A DNA stretch of 64,000 nt, taken from NCBI GenBank assembly GCA_036389485.1, contig DASVPR010000017.1, forward strand, positions 1-64,000. Direction: 5' to 3'. The notes below the pieces were generated by a model. The model had not been told where the DNA came from and ran no database searches. It worked only from the letters and a program-made list of their open reading frames with translations. Below are positions 40,777 to 49,806 of the stretch, in pieces. The DNA comes from CADCVT01 sp036389485. GTDB taxonomy: Bacteria; Actinomycetota; Thermoleophilia; Solirubrobacterales; Solirubrobacteraceae. Made by a program: the position numbers and the translations under genes. Positions within the stretch are counted from its first letter, which is position 1. Each line of letters begins with the position of its first letter.

Positions 40777-42609
40777 TCAGGTCGCGGATGCCCCGGCACT
40801 TCCGCTGCCGGAAGAAAGATGCCGGTGCAGCTCACGCGCCTCTCTCACGAGCTGACGCTCTCCGTCTGGATCCGCCGCGAGCTGGGCGATGAGCTCAACG
40901 GTTGTCTCCAGCGCGTCGTCCGTATGGTCTTGGCGCCTGAGTTCCAAGGCCTTCGCAAGCCGAGCTCGGCCCACGACCCTTCGCGCGTCCGGCGTGGTCC
41001 CGAAGCGGGCGATGATTCGATCGTACGCGGCGACCGCTTCCTCCGAGCGACCTAGCCGACTGAGGCGGAGCCCGTTGTTGAACGATGCGTGCAACGTCAG
41101 CCCGTACAGCTCGGGATCCTCACCGAAGCGCTCAACGAGTTCCACCTCTGCTGATAGCGCCTCGTCGTCGCGGCGGAGCTTGCGAAGTTCGACCGCCATG
41201 AAGAGCAGGGAGCCAGCAAGCCAGGGGCGGTGAATCTCGTCACGGTCTGCGAACCGCCCTAGGAAGTCCTGGAACGCCGCGATTGCCTCTTCTGAGCGAT
41301 CCCTACCGCAGAGCGCGTGGGCCTTCCAGAACGCGGCCTTCAAAACGAAAGGATGAAGCATGGGCTCGTGCCTGAATCGCTCTTCAAGTTCGTCGTAGAC
41401 CGCAACAGCGTCGTCGAGCCGTCGCCGTTCCTTCAGGTCATCAGCCTCGTTCAGGAGACTCATCGCCATCAGGAGGAGAAGCTCGGGTTCCGTCACGGTC
41501 GCGAGTAGTCGCTCGCGCGCTTTGAATTCATCCTGGAGACGGACGGGAGGACCCGAATCAGGAATCTCCGCCTGCAACTCCTGGAGTGCGCGCTTCCGGA
41601 AGTCAAGCGATAGCTGCGGAACGCTCTCCGCATTGCGGACGAAGAACCCCGCTGGAAGGCTCCCGTCGGCGCGGTGCGCAAGCCGCCGCATTCGCTCGAC
41701 GGCGGGCGGATGGGTCAGTGGGAGACTGATCGACGTATTACGCTCGAGCAGCGCGAGCATGGTGAAGAAGTGCAGCGGCGCGAGTTCGCGTAGGTCACGC
41801 CGCAACGGCTGCAACAAGGGGTGTGCGCCGCTATGCCTGACATACCAGTCCCAGGCAATCTCGTCGGCTTCGAACTCGTCGCGACGCGACCGGCGTAGCA
41901 CTTCGACGTCAGTGCTCGTTGCAGCCGGGGCGAAGATGGCCGGCCGAGAGACCGCGAGGTGACCGGCGACGATGTGGGCGAACTCGTGCAAGACGATGAA
42001 TGTCTCGGCCGCCATTGCCATGAGCGTTGCCTTGGTCAGCGCCTCGACGGACTTCTTCGTGAGGGGCCGGGGGAACGCGACGCGGCCTTCTGCATCGAAG
42101 TGCGAGACGATGAAGGCGTAGTTTCGGTACAGATGGTCGGTCGCGAACCTCTCGCCACGGGTACCGGCGAGATACCCAACGTCGAACAGCAACTCGATGT
42201 AAAAGCTGAGCATCGCCAGAAGGCCTTGATTCACGACCACCACCGGGCGCCCGTCCGGTGCCCGAAGAGACGCGGCATTAACGACGCGCACGGCCAGGCA
42301 CCCGACGGGCACGCCGCTCAAGGCGCGTTGTGCATCCGGCGGCAAGACATCGACGAGCGGCGCCACGAGTTCTCGCCGTAGCCAGTCCCGCACGGTGCTT
42401 TCGTCGGCCGAGGACGACGCTTCGACGAACTCCACACGCTCGTCATCGCTCAGTCCGAGCTGTACGGCGCGATCCTCGGCCCACGCACGCGCTGCTCTTG
42501 GCGATCGCTTGACTCGCGGATCGCGCGAAAGAGCTTCGAGCCCCGCCAGGTAGTCAGCCGCGTTCAGCACACCGCCACGTGCTGTTGGGACCTCCCGTCG
42601 CGAGGACAC
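40777..42609 (-). CDS. Zincin metallopeptidase-like protein with TPR repeats
   Basis: A 610-residue protein. An M48-like zinc motif HEFAHIVAGH (208-217) is followed by DEFEADEIAWDWYVRHSG (Glu and Asp as in the ExxAD of M48). Residues about 350-600 form TPR-like pairs (AVAVYDELEERF, AIAAFQDFLGRF, AVAAYDRIIARF). No membrane helix is clear, so it is probably cytosolic. A small 128-residue gene ends 33 bp upstream, suggesting a two-gene unit. Protease plus TPR sensor is a layout seen in prokaryotic conflict systems; the activity here is not shown. Confidence 0.72.
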   Translation of the reverse strand: MSSRREVPTARGGVLNAADYLAGLEALSRDPRVKRSPRAARAWAEDRAVQLGLSDDERVEFVEASSSADESTVRDWLRRELVAPLVDVLPPDAQRALSGVPVGCLAVRVVNAASLRAPDGRPVVVVNQGLLAMLSFYIELLFDVGYLAGTRGERFATDHLYRNYAFIVSHFDAEGRVAFPRPLTKKSVEALTKATLMAMAAETFIVLHEFAHIVAGHLAVSRPAIFAPAATSTDVEVLRRSRRDEFEADEIAWDWYVRHSGAHPLLQPLRRDLRELAPLHFFTMLALLERNTSISLPLTHPPAVERMRRLAHRADGSLPAGFFVRNAESVPQLSLDFRKRALQELQAEIPDSGPPVRLQDEFKARERLLATVTEPELLLLMAMSLLNEADDLKERRRLDDAVAVYDELEERFRHEPMLHPFVLKAAFWKAHALCGRDRSEEAIAAFQDFLGRFADRDEIHRPWLAGSLLFMAVELRKLRRDDEALSAEVELVERFGEDPELYGLTLHASFNNGLRLSRLGRSEEAVAAYDRIIARFGTTPDARRVVGRARLAKALELRRQDHTDDALETTVELIAQLAADPDGERQLVREARELHRHLSSGSGSAGASAT

Positions 42610-42642
42610 AGGCCGTACTGGGCGGCCGCCGAGTCCGTCTCG

Positions 42643-43029
42643 TCACGACCGACGCCCAGACCGCGACAGCACCGAGAGGAGCTCTTCCCGCAACGGCTCC
42701 CCTTCCCGCACGGTGATGTCGCCGCTGGCCGATCGGACCACGACCACGCCCCGCGGCAACGCTTCGTCGACACGCACAAGCTTCGCTTCTGTCGCTTGCC
42801 CGTCGACGACGATTCCCTTTCGCATCGTCACACGCAATGTGTGCAAGACGTGGAGCAGTGTGTGAGTCGCCACCGAGATCGCAAGAAGGGTCTCGATGCC
42901 AGGCGATACCTCCCGTTGCTCGGTTCGCGCAAAGTCGACTCCCGACTCCCGCAGGGACGCCACGACCCGCTCGACGTCTGCAGGCTCATCGCGAAGCGCT
43001 ACCAACACTGTCACGCGATCTCCCTGCAT
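42643..43029 (-). CDS. Small protein paired with the zincin-TPR gene (EACC1-like?)
   Basis: A 128-residue protein from ATG 43029. The N-terminal beta-alpha unit RVTVLVALRDEPADVERVVA leads to a hydrophobic centre, SPGIETLLAISVATHTLLHV. A beta-rich tail (GDITVREGEPLREELLSVLS) follows. The layout recalls the effector-associated constant component EACC1 of predicted NTP-dependent conflict systems, which is encoded beside varied effectors, including peptidases. This is a tentative comparison by pattern only. Confidence 0.5.
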   Translation of the reverse strand: MQGDRVTVLVALRDEPADVERVVASLRESGVDFARTEQREVSPGIETLLAISVATHTLLHVLHTLRVTMRKGIVVDGQATEAKLVRVDEALPRGVVVVRSASGDITVREGEPLREELLSVLSRSGRRS

Positions 43030-43309
43030 CCCGCAACGATACCTCGTGATACCTGCCAGCTGACGTCGTGGCGGTGGAAAACCGGCCTCGGCGCTCGACC
43101 CTGCGCCGTACCGCCGTTCGGTGACGACCAGGGCGGCCGCGGCTCGATCGACGGAAAACACGGGAATGGCGTTCGGCATGCTGCGGACTACGGCGACATA
43201 CCGCAGTCACGGCCCCGATCCGTACCGAACGTCTGAGCTGGGCGCTGCTGCGTTCAAGCTGCCGCTTTCGCGTGAACGCAGACGCCGGCGAGACGGCGCC
43301 TGCTCGGAG

Positions 43310-43714
43310 CTACGTCGATCGCCCGGAGGGAACGGCCTCAAGGGTCTGGAACGCGCTGTCCTCGACGCGCACCGCCGCGCGGTAGCCGAGGGCATCGAAG
43401 AAGTCGACCAGCTCGTGCGCGTGGTCGTACACCGCGTTCCGCGGCGTGAAGACCAAGCAGATGTCGTCGTCGGCGTGCTCTGCGGCATCGATCTCCGGCG
43501 AGCCCGCTTCCGGACCGAGCCGAAGATGCGTCGCATGCGTGCGTGAGCCGGGGTGGCCGACGTACGTGGAATGCAGCTCGACCGGGAGCTCTGGGCCACG
43601 CACCGTCGTCACGATCGTCAGCGCGTACGCGCCCGACTGCGAGTAGACGGTCTCGCTGCGGACCGGCCGCCCCTCAAGCTCGATTCGCAGGGGGATCTTG
43701 CCGTCGAACGACAC
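43310..43714 (-). CDS. Hypothetical protein (134 residues)
   Basis: Not recognised. Beta-rich N-terminal part (PLRIELEGRPVRSETVYSQS, ALTIVTTVRGPELPVELHST) and a C-terminal segment with DDDICLVFTPRNAVYDHAHE and FFDALGYRAAVRV. It lacks Cys-rich or enzyme motifs. It stands alone between the cargo genes and SSB. Confidence 0.55.
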   Translation of the reverse strand: MSFDGKIPLRIELEGRPVRSETVYSQSGAYALTIVTTVRGPELPVELHSTYVGHPGSRTHATHLRLGPEAGSPEIDAAEHADDDICLVFTPRNAVYDHAHELVDFFDALGYRAAVRVEDSAFQTLEAVPSGRST

Positions 43715-43753
43715 ACGCGTACGGTATCCCGTCGCGCGGATGCCGCCGGCGTT

Positions 43754-44014
43754 CTACCCGTCGTCTGCTTCAGCCCACTCCGGCGTGAGCACCGCGATCC
43801 ACGGCAGCTCGCCGCCGATGAGCGGCACCTCGTGGGGAGCTCGCGCGTACCACTCGCGCAGCTGCAAGAACGTGAGCTCGCCGCGCCACATCGCGGCCTC
43901 GCGCTGCGCGGGCGTCATCGCCCAGAGCTGTCGAGAGCCACGCTCGCGCCGCTCGCGCGCGTCCTGGAGGCGGGCGACGATCTCGATGCCCGCCTGGTCC
44001 GGTCGATCCTGCAT
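43754..44014 (-). CDS. Small ICE protein of unknown function (86 residues)
   Basis: A helical, charged protein (RLQDARERRERGSRQLWAMT, REAAMWRGELTFLQLREWYA) ending with LPWIAVLTPEWAEADDG. GAGGAG precedes ATG 44014. It lies directly after SSB in the same direction, with a 24-bp palindrome between. Possibly a replication or transfer accessory; no domain assigned. Confidence 0.6.
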   Translation of the reverse strand: MQDRPDQAGIEIVARLQDARERRERGSRQLWAMTPAQREAAMWRGELTFLQLREWYARAPHEVPLIGGELPWIAVLTPEWAEADDG

Positions 44015-44039
44015 CGATCGCTCCTCTGCGGATCAGGCG

Positions 44040-44063
44040 CCGCCCCGGCGCGCGCCGGGGCGG
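44040..44063. terminator. Perfect 24-bp palindrome between SSB and the next gene
   Basis: CCGCCCCGGCGC followed at once by its reverse complement. It could attenuate transcription after ssb. Confidence 0.5.
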
Positions 44064-44073
44064 TGCCGGGCGG

Positions 44074-44451
44074 CTAGAACGGGATGTCCTCGTCGGACGC
44101 GGCGCCGGCGGCGACCGGCTCGCCGTAGGCCTCGTCGTCGACCTTGCGACCGCGGAGGAAGTCGACGGAGCGCGCGACGATCACGACGCGCTCGCGCGGC
44201 TGGTCGTCGTCCGTGCGCCATTCGCGCTGCTCGAGGCGGCCGGTGACGGCGACCTCGCGGCCCTCGCGCAGGTACTTCGCGCAGGTCTCGGCGAGGCGGT
44301 TCCAGACCTCGACGGTGAAGAAGTCGGCCTTCTTCGACGCGCCGTTGCTGCGCGGCACGGCCAAGCGGAACGAGGTGACCTTGCCGTGCTCGGTCTCGCG
44401 GACCTGGTCGGGATCGGCGGTCAGGCGGCCGATCTGCTGGGTGCTGTTCAT
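44074..44451 (-). CDS. ssb: Single-stranded DNA-binding protein
   Basis: A 125-residue SSB with OB-fold segments QQIGRLTADPDQVR, VTSFRLAVPRSNGASKKADF and FFTVEVWNRLAETCAKYLREGR. VAVTGRLEQREWRTDDDQPR follows, and the acidic tail ends DEDIPF, the motif that binds repair and replication partners. GAGGAGGC lies before ATG 44451. Shorter than chromosomal SSB, as usual for plasmid and ICE copies. It protects transferred single strands. Confidence 0.92.
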   Translation of the reverse strand: MNSTQQIGRLTADPDQVRETEHGKVTSFRLAVPRSNGASKKADFFTVEVWNRLAETCAKYLREGREVAVTGRLEQREWRTDDDQPRERVVIVARSVDFLRGRKVDDEAYGEPVAAGAASDEDIPF

Positions 44452-44632
44452 GAGCGCCTCCTCGGTGCTCCGGTGGTTTACGCCCTCGATGAGCACCGGC
44501 GACCGGCGCGCGGAGCCGAGCCCGCAGGGCGAGGGAAGCCGCGACAGCGGCCGGAGCGCCAGCCGGCGCCGGTGACACTGCGAGGACGGCGGCCCCGGAT
44601 CTCGGAGACGCGCTCGACGACAGCAGCCGAGG

Positions 44633-46036
44633 TTGCACCGGTCTGGTCGCACACCCCCAAGTCGCGCGGCGGCTTCGGCTACCCCCCGGGCAAATTGGGA
44701 GGGGGGTGGTCCGGGCGGTTATGCGACGTGGCTGTCAGCAGGTCGTCAGAATCCGCGGACCCCCACGAACCGATTGTCAGAGCCCCGCCGCCCGTTGCCG
44801 CCCGGAGAGGCCGTTCAGCTTGAACGCGACTACGTCGCGCACCGCGAAGCGGTGCTCGACATGCTGCGCGCGGGGTTCCCCCGCCTCACCGACCACGAGG
44901 AGCTGTACCAGGAGGCGTGGGCCGAGCTGCTGGAGGAGCGTGTGCGCCACGGCCAGACGACGAACGTCCGCGGCCTTCTGAGGACGATCGCCTGGCGCCG
45001 CGCGCGTGATCGCGTCCGCAAGAAGCACCCGGAGTCGCTCGACCCCGCGAACCCGATCGTCGCGCTGGCACGCGACCCTGAGGACCTACCCGACGTCCAG
45101 GCCCAGTTGCGCCTGGACGGAGCCGCGCTGCGGCAGGTCGTTGAGCATCTCGAGCCTCGGCAGGCCGCGGTTCTGAAGATGCGCTTTGACTGGGGCCTCG
45201 AGGCGCGCGAGATCCAACAGCGCCTTGGAATCTCGCCGAAGCGCCTGGAGAAGATCGTCACCAAGGCGTACAAGACCATCGCGTCCGAACTCGAGCTCAC
45301 GGACGGCGAGACCGCGTGGTCGCGCAAGCAGCGCAGCCTGCTGCTGGCGTGCGAGATCGGCTGGGCGAGCCCCGAACAGCGCGCACGCGCACAGCGCATG
45401 GTCGACGCGGATCCCGCCTGTCGGGCGATGCTCCGCGAGATGCGTTCGACGCTGCGCGACGTCGCCGTCGCGCTTCCGCCGCCCGTCCTCTTCGAGCAGC
45501 GGGGCGCCGGCTTCGGTGCGGTCTTCGAGAAGGCGGCCGATGGGTGGGCCGCTGCAAAGCACACGGTTGCGTCCACACTCGGTCGCGGCGGCGGCCAGGC
45601 GTCGGCGGCGGAGCAGGCGGGCGCGGCGGGAGCCGCAGGGGTCGGCGGCGGCGCTGCAGCGAAGCTCGCCGCGGCGTGCCTGGCCGTCGGGGGCACGGCC
45701 GGCGTCTGCGTCGAGACTGGCCTCTTCGAACGCTCGCCCCAGCCGAGCGATGCAGCCGCCGCGTCGAACCAGCCGCGCCGTGCTCAGACGAGCGTCAGGC
45801 CGGAGCGCGTCGTGCCCCGGCCAGCACGCACGAGCACGGCTCGCCAGCGACGGCGTAAGCAGAGCGGCGCGAGCAAGCGCTCCTCACCGCCCGTCAGCTC
45901 CCCAAAGGCGGAGCCGCCGCCGTCGCCTGCGCCGCAGGGAAGCACGGAGTTCGGGCCCGGCGCTCTCGGAAGCAACCGCGCGCCGGCGGCGCCGGCCGCT
46001 GCGCCGCAAGATGGAGGGGGGGAGTTCGGGCCGTGA
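44633..46036 (+). CDS. Sigma-70 family protein fused to a membrane and Pro-rich extracellular tail
   Basis: Up to 467 residues; the true start may be later (TTG at 44774), since the first 45 residues look non-native. Sigma region 2 reads AVLDMLRAGFPRLTDHEELY and LLRTIAWRRARDRVRKKHPE; region 4 reads VVEHLEPRQAAVLKMRFDWG and IQQRLGISPKRLEKIVTKAY. One hydrophobic segment (AGVGGGAAAKLAAACLAVGG) follows, then a Pro/Ser/Arg-rich tail with the motif EFGPG and a final GGGEFGP. The fusion implies a membrane-tethered sigma factor needing release. It leads the transfer module. Confidence 0.8.
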   Translation: MHRSGRTPPSRAAASATPRANWEGGGPGGYATWLSAGRQNPRTPTNRLSEPRRPLPPGEAVQLERDYVAHREAVLDMLRAGFPRLTDHEELYQEAWAELLEERVRHGQTTNVRGLLRTIAWRRARDRVRKKHPESLDPANPIVALARDPEDLPDVQAQLRLDGAALRQVVEHLEPRQAAVLKMRFDWGLEAREIQQRLGISPKRLEKIVTKAYKTIASELELTDGETAWSRKQRSLLLACEIGWASPEQRARAQRMVDADPACRAMLREMRSTLRDVAVALPPPVLFEQRGAGFGAVFEKAADGWAAAKHTVASTLGRGGGQASAAEQAGAAGAAGVGGGAAAKLAAACLAVGGTAGVCVETGLFERSPQPSDAAAASNQPRRAQTSVRPERVVPRPARTSTARQRRRKQSGASKRSSPPVSSPKAEPPPSPAPQGSTEFGPGALGSNRAPAAPAAAPQDGGGEFGP

Positions 46037-46074
46037 TGCGACTTAGGGGGGGACATCCGATCCGGGAGAACTGC

Positions 46075-48234
46075 ATGCCTCGCCCGCTGCCGCCATTCCG
46101 CCTGCTGCTCGCTCTGCTCGTCACCCTCCTCGCCGCGCTCTTCGGGCGCGTGGACGCCGCGCGCGCGGGCGGCTACGACGTCTTCGCGTGCAACGGTTTC
46201 GGCGGAGGCAGCGGGAGCTTCGCCAGCGTCGCCGACCCGGGCATGACCGCGTACCACGAATGCCACGGCGGCGACGGGATGATCGCGCGAAACGTGTGGC
46301 AGGGCGGGCACGGGTCCGGCTTTCTGCAGGGCGCGTACCAGATCTTCGACGCGCCGCCGGGGACGATCGTCGAGAGCATCCACTTCGACGCGCGGATGGA
46401 GCGGCCTGATTGCCGATGGGCGCTGCAGCTCGTGGCGAGCGGCTACGACCTTGGCGGCACTGTCCTCTGGGGGCTCGGCGCGTCAGGCGACCCGAACTGC
46501 GGGATCTACGGCTGGGACTGGTGGCACTGGGACTACGGCGTCAACGCGCCGCGCGTGCGGTTCGAGGCGCGCTGCGGCGTTGGCTGGTGCCCGCGGGATC
46601 GGCTCAACGCGATCTACACGAAGAACGTCAGGGTGCGCGTCCGCGACGACACGCCGCCTGACGTCGGCGGCGCGCGCGGAGGCTTGTGGAGCGACCGATG
46701 GGTGAGCGGCACGCAGAGCGTCGCGTTCGACGCGGGCGACGGCGCGGGCATCCGTGAGGCGGTCGCGCGCATTGACGGCGTCGAGGTCGCGAAGACCGCT
46801 AAGCCCTGCGACTACACGCAGCGGGCGCCGTGCCCTCAGGGCGGTCACGACGCCAACGTCCACACAGCCGTTATCAAGCCTGACGGCAAGCACCGGCTCA
46901 CGTTGGAGGCAATCGACGCTGGCGGCAACGCGTCGCGGATCGAACGCGACGTGTTCATCGACAACACGCCGCCGGGCCAGCCGCAGGAGCTCTCGCTCGC
47001 GGGCGGCGAGGGATGGCGCGCCGAGAACGACTTTGACGTCACGTGGCGAAACCCCGTCGAGAAGGGAGTGGCGCCGATCGGCGGCGCTGAGTACGAGCTC
47101 TGCCCGAGTTCCGGCGGACAGTGCACGCGGGGTCAGCGCAGCGGCAAGGACCTGACCTCGATCAGCGATCTGGCGGTTCCGGCGCCCGGCGACTACGTCC
47201 TCAAGCTGTGGCTTCGCGACGAGGCTGGGAACCACGATTCCCGAACCGCCGAGGCGCCGCTTCATCTCCGCTTCGACGACTTCGCGCCCGACCTCGCGTT
47301 CGAGCCGCTCGACCCCGCCGACCCCACGCTGCTGAAGGTGCGGGCGGCGGACCGCGGCTCGGGCATCGCGCAGGCCCAAGTCGAGATCAAGTCGCGGAAG
47401 AGCGAGATCTGGCGGCCGCTGTCGACAACCATCGACGGCGACTACGTGACGGCGAGGCTCGACGACGAGAGGCTGCGAGACGGCATCTATGACCTCCGTG
47501 CTCGCGCAGCTGATCACGCCGCCAACGAGCGGACGAGTGAGTCGCGCACTGACGGGCAGCGCGCGGAGGTCACGATGCCGATCCGGCTCAAGACCCGGCT
47601 CCGGGTCGGGCTGAAGCGCCGCGGCGCGCGACGGATCCGCTACAGAAGCCGCGCGCGCGTCGGCTACGGACGCGCTGCTCGCTTCCGCGGACGGCTCACA
47701 ACGCGGGACCGTAACCCCATCCAGGACGCCGAGGTGCTCGTCTTCTCGCAAGCGCGCCGTGCCGGCGCGCCGATGCGGCTGGTGGCGACGCTCAAGACGT
47801 CGCGGCGTGGCGGCTTCTCGTATCGCGCGCCGAAGGGAGTCAGCCGGACGATCCGCTTCCGCTATGGCGGGACGGGGACGATTCGCAGCGCGACACGCGA
47901 CGTGGCGCTCCTCGTCCGGGCACGCACGACCATCCGCCCGAACCGCCGCTCGTTCGTGAACGGAGAGACGATGCGCCTGCGCGGCAAGCTGCGCGGGAGA
48001 AGCATCCCGCCCGAAGGGAAGCTCGTCGAACTACAGGTGCTTCTGCGCGGGCGGTGGCGCACGTTCGCGACGACGCGCGCCGGCCGGAGCGGCCGCTGGT
48101 ATTACGACTACCGCTTCGATGGCACGCGCGGGAGGCAGACCTACCGGTTCCGCGCGCGGGTTCCGCGCGAGGCGACGTACCCGTACGAAACCGGCGGATC
48201 GCGGGTCGTCCGCGTGCGGGTGCGCGGGCTCTAG
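46075..48234 (+). CDS. Large secreted beta-domain protein (surface or adhesin-like)
   Basis: A 719-residue protein from ATG 46075 with GGGAGA upstream. The signal peptide (PFRLLLALLVTLLAALFGRV) leads to a Trp/Cys-rich N-terminal domain (about 30-200, with GWDWWHWDYG and RCGVGWCPRDR). Then come several Ig-like units with DDTPPDVGG, IDNTPPGQPQ and DEAGNHDSRT, and last a basic C-terminal part of carboxypeptidase-regulatory-like repeats (GRAARFRGRLTTRDRNPI, NGETMRLRGKLRGRSIPP). Likely cell-surface exposed. Its position just before the mating genes suggests a role in cell contact. Confidence 0.75.
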   Translation: MPRPLPPFRLLLALLVTLLAALFGRVDAARAGGYDVFACNGFGGGSGSFASVADPGMTAYHECHGGDGMIARNVWQGGHGSGFLQGAYQIFDAPPGTIVESIHFDARMERPDCRWALQLVASGYDLGGTVLWGLGASGDPNCGIYGWDWWHWDYGVNAPRVRFEARCGVGWCPRDRLNAIYTKNVRVRVRDDTPPDVGGARGGLWSDRWVSGTQSVAFDAGDGAGIREAVARIDGVEVAKTAKPCDYTQRAPCPQGGHDANVHTAVIKPDGKHRLTLEAIDAGGNASRIERDVFIDNTPPGQPQELSLAGGEGWRAENDFDVTWRNPVEKGVAPIGGAEYELCPSSGGQCTRGQRSGKDLTSISDLAVPAPGDYVLKLWLRDEAGNHDSRTAEAPLHLRFDDFAPDLAFEPLDPADPTLLKVRAADRGSGIAQAQVEIKSRKSEIWRPLSTTIDGDYVTARLDDERLRDGIYDLRARAADHAANERTSESRTDGQRAEVTMPIRLKTRLRVGLKRRGARRIRYRSRARVGYGRAARFRGRLTTRDRNPIQDAEVLVFSQARRAGAPMRLVATLKTSRRGGFSYRAPKGVSRTIRFRYGGTGTIRSATRDVALLVRARTTIRPNRRSFVNGETMRLRGKLRGRSIPPEGKLVELQVLLRGRWRTFATTRAGRSGRWYYDYRFDGTRGRQTYRFRARVPREATYPYETGGSRVVRVRVRGL

Positions 48235-48308
48235 GCAGCGGAGGGGCGAACCCGCTACAACCGCGGCCTTTACGGGTTGAGACAAGCGCAACGGCCCCGG
48301 AGGACCAC

Positions 48309-48851
48309 ATGCTCGGACGGCTCAGGCAGCGACTGACATACGCGAACGTGACCGCGACCCTCGCCCTCTTCATCGCCTTGGGCGGCAGTTCCTACGCGGC
48401 GCTCTCGCTTCCGAGGAACAGCGTCGGGACGCAGCAGCTGCGCGCCGGCGCCGTGCGGTCCTCGGACGTGAAGAACCGGTCGCTGCAGGTCGCGGACCTC
48501 AGCACTCGCGCACGCAGATCGCTCACCGGGCGCCAGGGTCCGGTCGGACCTGTCGGCCCGCCTGGCGCCGCTGCCGCCCGGCATTTCGCAGCGGTCAGCG
48601 CCGCGGGTGCGCTCGTTCGCGGGAACGCCACGAGCGGCGGACGCGAGGCGGCGGTCGGCACGTACGTCGTTGGCTTCGCCGAGCGCGTCAGCGGGTGCGC
48701 ATTCACGGCGACGCTCGGCACAACCGACGGCAGCGCTGCCCCTGCGGGTCGCATCACCGTGCGCGAAGTCGACGGCAGGGTCGGCGTCCAGACGTTCGAT
48801 CCGTCAGGCAACCCCGCGGATATCCCGTTCCACCTCGTCGTCGCCTGCTGA
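48309..48851 (+). CDS. Secreted collagen-like protein of a Thermoleophilia-typical family
   Basis: A 180-residue protein from ATG 48309 with GGAGGACC before it. The N-terminus GRLRQRLTYANVTATLALF and LGGSSYAA is a signal I associate with a large, uncharacterised family of Solirubrobacterales. Next come LPRNSVGTQQLRAGAVRSSD and KNRSLQVADLS, then a short collagen-like piece (GRQGPVGPVGPPGA). The C-terminal domain is beta-rich with two Cys. Function unknown; useful as a taxonomic marker. Confidence 0.75.
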   Translation: MLGRLRQRLTYANVTATLALFIALGGSSYAALSLPRNSVGTQQLRAGAVRSSDVKNRSLQVADLSTRARRSLTGRQGPVGPVGPPGAAAARHFAAVSAAGALVRGNATSGGREAAVGTYVVGFAERVSGCAFTATLGTTDGSAAPAGRITVREVDGRVGVQTFDPSGNPADIPFHLVVAC

Positions 48852-48957
48852 GTCCGCGCCGCGCAGACCGGACCCTGCCTAGGTAGCCCGATGGAGACCC
48901 GTTGCGCGCGTCGCAAGGAAGCACGCGGCGGGTCCGCCCGGTTGACTTCCGTCCATC

Positions 48958-49188
48958 ATGGCAACGAAGCCCAAACTCGTCCGCGCGAACCTGCCGGGCT
49001 TCGCCGCCGAGGGCCACCTCTACCGCGTCGCCGACCAGCACTTTGTCGTCTTCACGGGCGCCAGTCGGCAGGGGTGGGACGTCTGCGAGGTAGGCGCGGA
49101 CAGCATCGGCTTCGGCCGCACCGTCGTCCGGAACGCGACAAGCCGGCAGGACGCGCTCGAGCGGCTCGCGCAAGCAGCAGCACCGTAG
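48958..49188 (+). CDS. Hypothetical small protein (76 residues)
   Basis: MATKPKLVRANLPGFAAEGH followed by LYRVADQHFVVFTGASRQGW and DVCEVGADSIGFGRTVV: a compact beta-rich domain with a C-terminal helix (SRQDALERLAQAAAP). Not recognised. Leader lacks a clear ribosome-binding site, but the sequence is compositionally protein-like. Confidence 0.5.
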   Translation: MATKPKLVRANLPGFAAEGHLYRVADQHFVVFTGASRQGWDVCEVGADSIGFGRTVVRNATSRQDALERLAQAAAP

Positions 49189-49293
49189 CCGCCGCCACGC
49201 CGACGTCACGGGCGGCGCCGTCCACGAGGTGCGGACGCCGACGTCGAAAACTGCACGGGGGGTAGTCGCTGGGTTTGCGCGACATGGAGAGCG

Positions 49294-49806
49294 ATGCTCT
49301 CTAGACCGCGCACTGCGGGTGCCTTCGAGTTCGGCGCTGAGGCGCTCCCCGCCGGACAGACGCAGCCGAACGGCGCAGACGCCTCCGCGGAATTCAGCGA
49401 CGCCGGTCGGCGCGATGCACTGACGATTGCCGCGCCGCGGCCGCTCCCGAGGGTCGCACTGGGGCTGCTGCTGGTCGCCGCGGTGATCGCAGTCATGCCG
49501 CGAGGCCGCGAGAACCGGCCAGCATCTCGCGCGGAGACCAATGAGCCGGCGCGCGCGTTCGTGCTGCCCGACAACCGGGACCGGCATGAGCTCCCGCGTG
49601 CGTCGACCCGCGCGCGACGGGCAACGGCGCGACGCCGCGCGACCCGCCCAAAGCGCGTGGCACGGCGCGAGCCGGCACCGATGCCGGCGGCGGAATCGGC
49701 GCCTCAGGCCGCGCCGGTGGCCGCCCCGAAGCCGGAGTCGATTCAGGGTGTCGTGCCCCATCCCGCCGCACCCGTGCCCGCGGCCTCCTCTGGGGAGTTC
49801 TTCTGA
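49294..49806 (+). CDS. Single-helix membrane protein of the transfer module, C-terminal GEFF tail
   Basis: A 170-residue protein with one central helix (LPRVALGLLLVAAVIAVMP, about 51-69). A long Arg-rich then Pro/Ala-rich segment follows, and the protein ends SSGEFF. The ending recalls the EFGP tail of the sigma-fusion protein. Its stop overlaps the TcpC start (TGATG), so it belongs to the transfer operon. Possibly a scaffold of the mating channel; no family assigned. Confidence 0.65.
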   Translation: MLSRPRTAGAFEFGAEALPAGQTQPNGADASAEFSDAGRRDALTIAAPRPLPRVALGLLLVAAVIAVMPRGRENRPASRAETNEPARAFVLPDNRDRHELPRASTRARRATARRRATRPKRVARREPAPMPAAESAPQAAPVAAPKPESIQGVVPHPAAPVPAASSGEFF

